Made by a program: the position numbers and the translations under genes. Positions 61,210 through 64,000 of a stretch of 64,000 nt of DNA are shown here, one piece after another (within the stretch, counting starts at the first letter, position 1; every line of letters starts with the position of its first letter). The notes under the pieces are model-generated. The model had not been told where the DNA came from. It saw only the letters and a program-made list of their open reading frames with translations, and searched no databases. The stretch is taken from the NCBI GenBank assembly GCA_035249985.1, contig DATFFP010000111.1, positions 1 through 64,000 on the forward strand, in the 5' to 3' direction. Source of the DNA: JAICNG01 sp035249985. Its GTDB lineage: Bacteria > Gemmatimonadota > Gemmatimonadetes > Gemmatimonadales > Gemmatimonadaceae.

Positions 61210-63474
61210 GTGAGCACGATCGACGAGCTCAACACCGCCCTCGCCGGCCGATACTGCGTCGACCGCCAGATCGGCATCGGCGGCATGGCGACCGTCTATC
61301 TCGCGCAGGATCTGCGACACGACCGCACCGTCGCCATCAAGGTGCTGCACGCCGACCTGGCGCGGACGGTGAGCGCCGAGCGGTTTCTGGCGGAGATTCG
61401 AACGACTGCGCGGCTCGTGCATCCCAACATCCTTCCGCTGCATGACTCCGGGAGCGCGGGCGGCTTCCTGTACTACGTCATGCCCTTCGTCGACGGCGAG
61501 TCGCTACGCGCCCGGCTCGAACGGGAGAAGCGGCTCTCCGTCGACGAGTCGGTTCGCCTCGTACGCGAGGCGGCCGACGCCCTCGACTATGCGCACCGCC
61601 AGCACGTCGTGCACCGCGACATCAAGCCGGAGAACATCCTGCTGCAATCCGGGCACGCCCTGGTGGCCGACTTCGGCATCGCGCGTGCCCTGTCGGCCAC
61701 CGAGAGCGAGCGGATGACCGTCTCGGGCATGGCGTTAGGCACGCCGGCCTACATGAGCCCGGAGCAGGCCGCCGGCGAGATGGACATCGATGGACGGAGC
61801 GACCTGTACTCGCTCGCGAGCGTGCTGTACGAGATGCTCGCGGGGGAGCCGCCCTTCACCGGGCCGACGGTGGAGTCGGTCATCGCGCAGCGATTCACGC
61901 GCGCGGCGCCGCGCGTCACCGTCAAGCGCACCGGTGTGCCGCGAGCGGTGGAGGCGGCGATCGCGGTCGCCCTCGCGCGCGCGCCGGAGGACCGCTTCGC
62001 GACGATGGAGCGGTTTCAGGCGGCGCTGACGTCGAAGGCGCCGGCGCACGGCGACGAGGGCGTCGAGCGATCGATTGCCGTCCTGCCCTTCGTCAACATG
62101 AGCGGCGATCCAGCCAACGACTTCTTCTCGGACGGAATCTCCGAGGAAATCATCAACGCGCTCACGCAGCTGCGTGACCTGCGTGTCGCCGCGCGGACGT
62201 CCGCCTTCTCATTCAAGGGGAAGAACGTCGACCTTCGCGAGATCGGCGACCAGCTCGGCGTCGCCACCGTGCTCGAGGGAAGCGTGCGGCAGTCGGGGAA
62301 TCGCATCCGGATCACCGCGCAGCTGACCAGCGTCGCGGACGGATACCATCTCTGGTCGGAGCGATACGATCGCGAGCTCACCGACGTGTTCGCCATTCAG
62401 GACGAGATCGCCAACGCGATAGCGACGAAGCTGCGGGTGAGCGTCGACCCGAGCGCCGAGCTCGTGAAACCGGCGACCGCGAACGTCGATGCGTACAGCC
62501 TGTACCTCAAGGGACGCGCGCTCGAGCTTCAGCGCGGGCCGGCGTTGATCTCGGCGGTCGAGTGCTTCGAGCAGGCGGTGGCGCTCGATCCTGGTTACGC
62601 CGCCGCATACGCCGAGCTGGCCAAGTCGCTGCTCCTGCTCAGCCAGTGGGGGATGCGTCACCCGCGTGAGACGCTGCCGCGGGCGTCGGCCGCCAGCGCC
62701 CGAGCGCTCGAGCTGGATCCCATGCTCGACCAGGCGCACGTCGCGGATGCGCTGCTGGCGTTCTGCGTCGAGTACGACCGAGAGAGGGCATCCCGCGCCT
62801 GGGCCCGCGCCGTCGAGCTCGACCCCGCTGATCCGGAAGCGCGTGCGCTGCGAGCGGCCTACGATCTCGTGTACGCGCGAGGCGCCCTTCGCGATGCCAT
62901 TCGCGAGATCGAGGTGGCATTGGCGTCGGATCCACTCAACGTCAACATTCGCGCGCATTTGGCGCTGATACTCGGCTGGTCGGGAGACTACGCCTCGGCG
63001 GAAGTCGAAGCCCAGCATGCCATCGAGCTCGGGCCAAACGTCTTCTACGCGCACTGGACGCTCGTGCACGCCCGGATGCTGGGGCCCGATCCGGAGGCTG
63101 CGGTGGTGGCTGCCAGAGCGATGCTGGCGACGTTCGGCCGGCATCCGTGGCCGATGATGGCGCTGGCGCTGGCGAGTGATGCTGCCGGGAAGCGCGAGAT
63201 GGCGGAAGCGGTCTACACCGAGCTCGATGCGCGCTCCCGAACGGAGTACGTACAGCCCATGGTTCGGGCGATCGCGGCGTTAGGCGGGGGCCGGCCCGCC
63301 GAGGCGTACCGCAACCTGCGGGAGGCGGTGGAGATTCGCGACCCCTTCTTCGCGCTGTTGGCGCTGCATTGGCCCCCGCTCGCGCGGGTGCGGGCCGATC
63401 CCGAGTTCGTGCAGATTCTTCGCGAAATCGGCTGGGACCGTCCGTTCGTTACCCCGGGCGCGGCACGATCGTGA
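61210..63474 (+). CDS. Ser/Thr protein kinase with TolB-like and TPR domains
   Basis: A 754-residue PknB-type kinase. The glycine loop is IGIGGMATVYLAQ (about 20-32), the ATP Lys in VAIKVLHADL, the catalytic loop HRDIKPENILL (about 137-147), then DFGIARA and GTPAYMSPEQ. After the kinase domain comes SIAVLPFVNMSGDPANDFFS, the start of a TolB N-terminal-like region (also found in CadC- and adenylate-cyclase-type proteins), then about 300 residues of TPR helices (GPALISAVECFEQAVALDPG). No membrane helix, so it is cytoplasmic, unlike the beta-propeller kinase at 12799-15459. Start is GTG. Confidence 0.92.
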   Translation: MSTIDELNTALAGRYCVDRQIGIGGMATVYLAQDLRHDRTVAIKVLHADLARTVSAERFLAEIRTTARLVHPNILPLHDSGSAGGFLYYVMPFVDGESLRARLEREKRLSVDESVRLVREAADALDYAHRQHVVHRDIKPENILLQSGHALVADFGIARALSATESERMTVSGMALGTPAYMSPEQAAGEMDIDGRSDLYSLASVLYEMLAGEPPFTGPTVESVIAQRFTRAAPRVTVKRTGVPRAVEAAIAVALARAPEDRFATMERFQAALTSKAPAHGDEGVERSIAVLPFVNMSGDPANDFFSDGISEEIINALTQLRDLRVAARTSAFSFKGKNVDLREIGDQLGVATVLEGSVRQSGNRIRITAQLTSVADGYHLWSERYDRELTDVFAIQDEIANAIATKLRVSVDPSAELVKPATANVDAYSLYLKGRALELQRGPALISAVECFEQAVALDPGYAAAYAELAKSLLLLSQWGMRHPRETLPRASAASARALELDPMLDQAHVADALLAFCVEYDRERASRAWARAVELDPADPEARALRAAYDLVYARGALRDAIREIEVALASDPLNVNIRAHLALILGWSGDYASAEVEAQHAIELGPNVFYAHWTLVHARMLGPDPEAAVVAARAMLATFGRHPWPMMALALASDAAGKREMAEAVYTELDARSRTEYVQPMVRAIAALGGGRPAEAYRNLREAVEIRDPFFALLALHWPPLARVRADPEFVQILREIGWDRPFVTPGAARS

Positions 63475-63518
63475 GTCTCCGTAGGCCGACAAGTCACCCT
63501 AACGGGGCGGAGACTCTC

Positions 63519-63953
63519 ATGAATACCAGACGCATCATGTTCGGCGGATCGCTCGCTGGAGCGGTCATCGTCATCGGCGACGTCGTCAGGCAGGCGGTAC
63601 TCGCGGAGGGGGCGTCGGCCACCGGTGGCTCGATGCCGGTGGGCGTGTTCATCCTGCGCGGCGTGAGCCTCGGGATCGTCTGCGTGCTCCTGTACGCCGC
63701 GGCTCGGCCCGGCCTCGGAGCCGGCCTCAGGACGGCGCTGACAATCGGGTTCCTCGTCTTCCTCGTGGGCACGCTGTTCCCACCGTTCGGACTGACGATG
63801 CAGACCTTCTCCCCCGCCCAGCTCCTGCTGGAGACGATCATCTGGAACGCGGTCCTGCTGCCACTGGCCACCGTCGCGGGCGCGTGGCTCTACCGCGAAG
63901 CCGCGTCGCGGCGCGACCCGGCACAGCTCGTTCTCGGCGACCCTCTGCGGTAA
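63519..63953 (+). CDS. Small integral membrane protein
   Basis: A 144-residue protein with four predicted helices (about 6-26, 40-62, 70-90 and 104-126) and little else. The loop between helices 3 and 4 has LFPPFGLTMQTFSPAQ. It resembles the four-helix protein at 9034-9468 in layout but not clearly in sequence. It follows the kinase gene by 44 nt. Function unknown. Confidence 0.7.
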   Translation: MNTRRIMFGGSLAGAVIVIGDVVRQAVLAEGASATGGSMPVGVFILRGVSLGIVCVLLYAAARPGLGAGLRTALTIGFLVFLVGTLFPPFGLTMQTFSPAQLLLETIIWNAVLLPLATVAGAWLYREAASRRDPAQLVLGDPLR

Positions 63954-63972
63954 GACTCCCGCAGGGAGTCTT
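63952..63972 (+). terminator. Perfect 9-bp hairpin after the last gene
   Basis: AAGACTCCC, loop GCA, GGGAGTCTT, overlapping the end of the stop codon. A second inverted pair, GCTTGAC (63976-63982) and GTCAAGC (63994-64000), follows. Confidence 0.65.
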
Positions 63973-64000
63973 GCCGCTTGACGCGGAGGTGTCGTCAAGC

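Overview
The window is high-GC bacterial chromosome with no rRNA, tRNA, CRISPR array, transposase, integrase or phage structural gene that I can recognise. The gene style suggests Gemmatimonadota or a close soil relative: Ser/Thr kinases fused to beta-propeller or TolB/TPR modules, many secreted proteins whose signal peptides end in A-Q, and an ABC permease fused to an M1 peptidase. This assignment is inference; no marker gene is present.

Layout. 0-25 kb is a patchwork of short housekeeping and accessory genes: a YCII protein, two SRPBCC proteins, a RES/Xre toxin-antitoxin pair, a RibD-like reductase, a diguanylate cyclase, an M28 peptidase, a PLP decarboxylase, a membrane-tethered LuxR regulator, a Ser/Thr kinase, a nitrilase/GNAT pair, an MscS channel and a GMC oxidoreductase with its small subunit. 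Long imperfect palindromic repeats sit in many of the gaps. 22.9-25.2 kb is a decayed copy of the 52.5-54.6 kb block: a frameshifted TIM-barrel gene, a truncated methyltransferase and the last few codons of a serine protease. 25.4-34.5 kb holds an ABC/M1-peptidase fusion and its likely ATPase on the minus strand, separated by four plus-strand genes (histidine kinase, response regulator, methyltransferase, amino-acid permease).

34.8-52.4 kb is the striking part. It is one tightly coupled run of eight plus-strand genes coding about 5,800 residues: an M64-like protein that has lost its HExxH zinc site, a 1,154-residue DUF6603-like beta-rich protein, three large proteins of unknown function (1,029, 1,644 and 661 residues), a four-helix membrane protein, a CYTH-like protein and a small beta-rich protein. 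Stop and start codons overlap at most junctions, so the products are probably made together. I recognise no described system with this composition, and it is the best candidate here for an uncharacterised machine.

52.4-64 kb returns to ordinary genes: a sugar-phosphate-isomerase-like TIM barrel, a secreted S1 protease, several lipoproteins or membrane proteins, a LytS/LytTR-type two-component pair, a PRC-barrel protein and a second Ser/Thr kinase with TolB-like and TPR domains.
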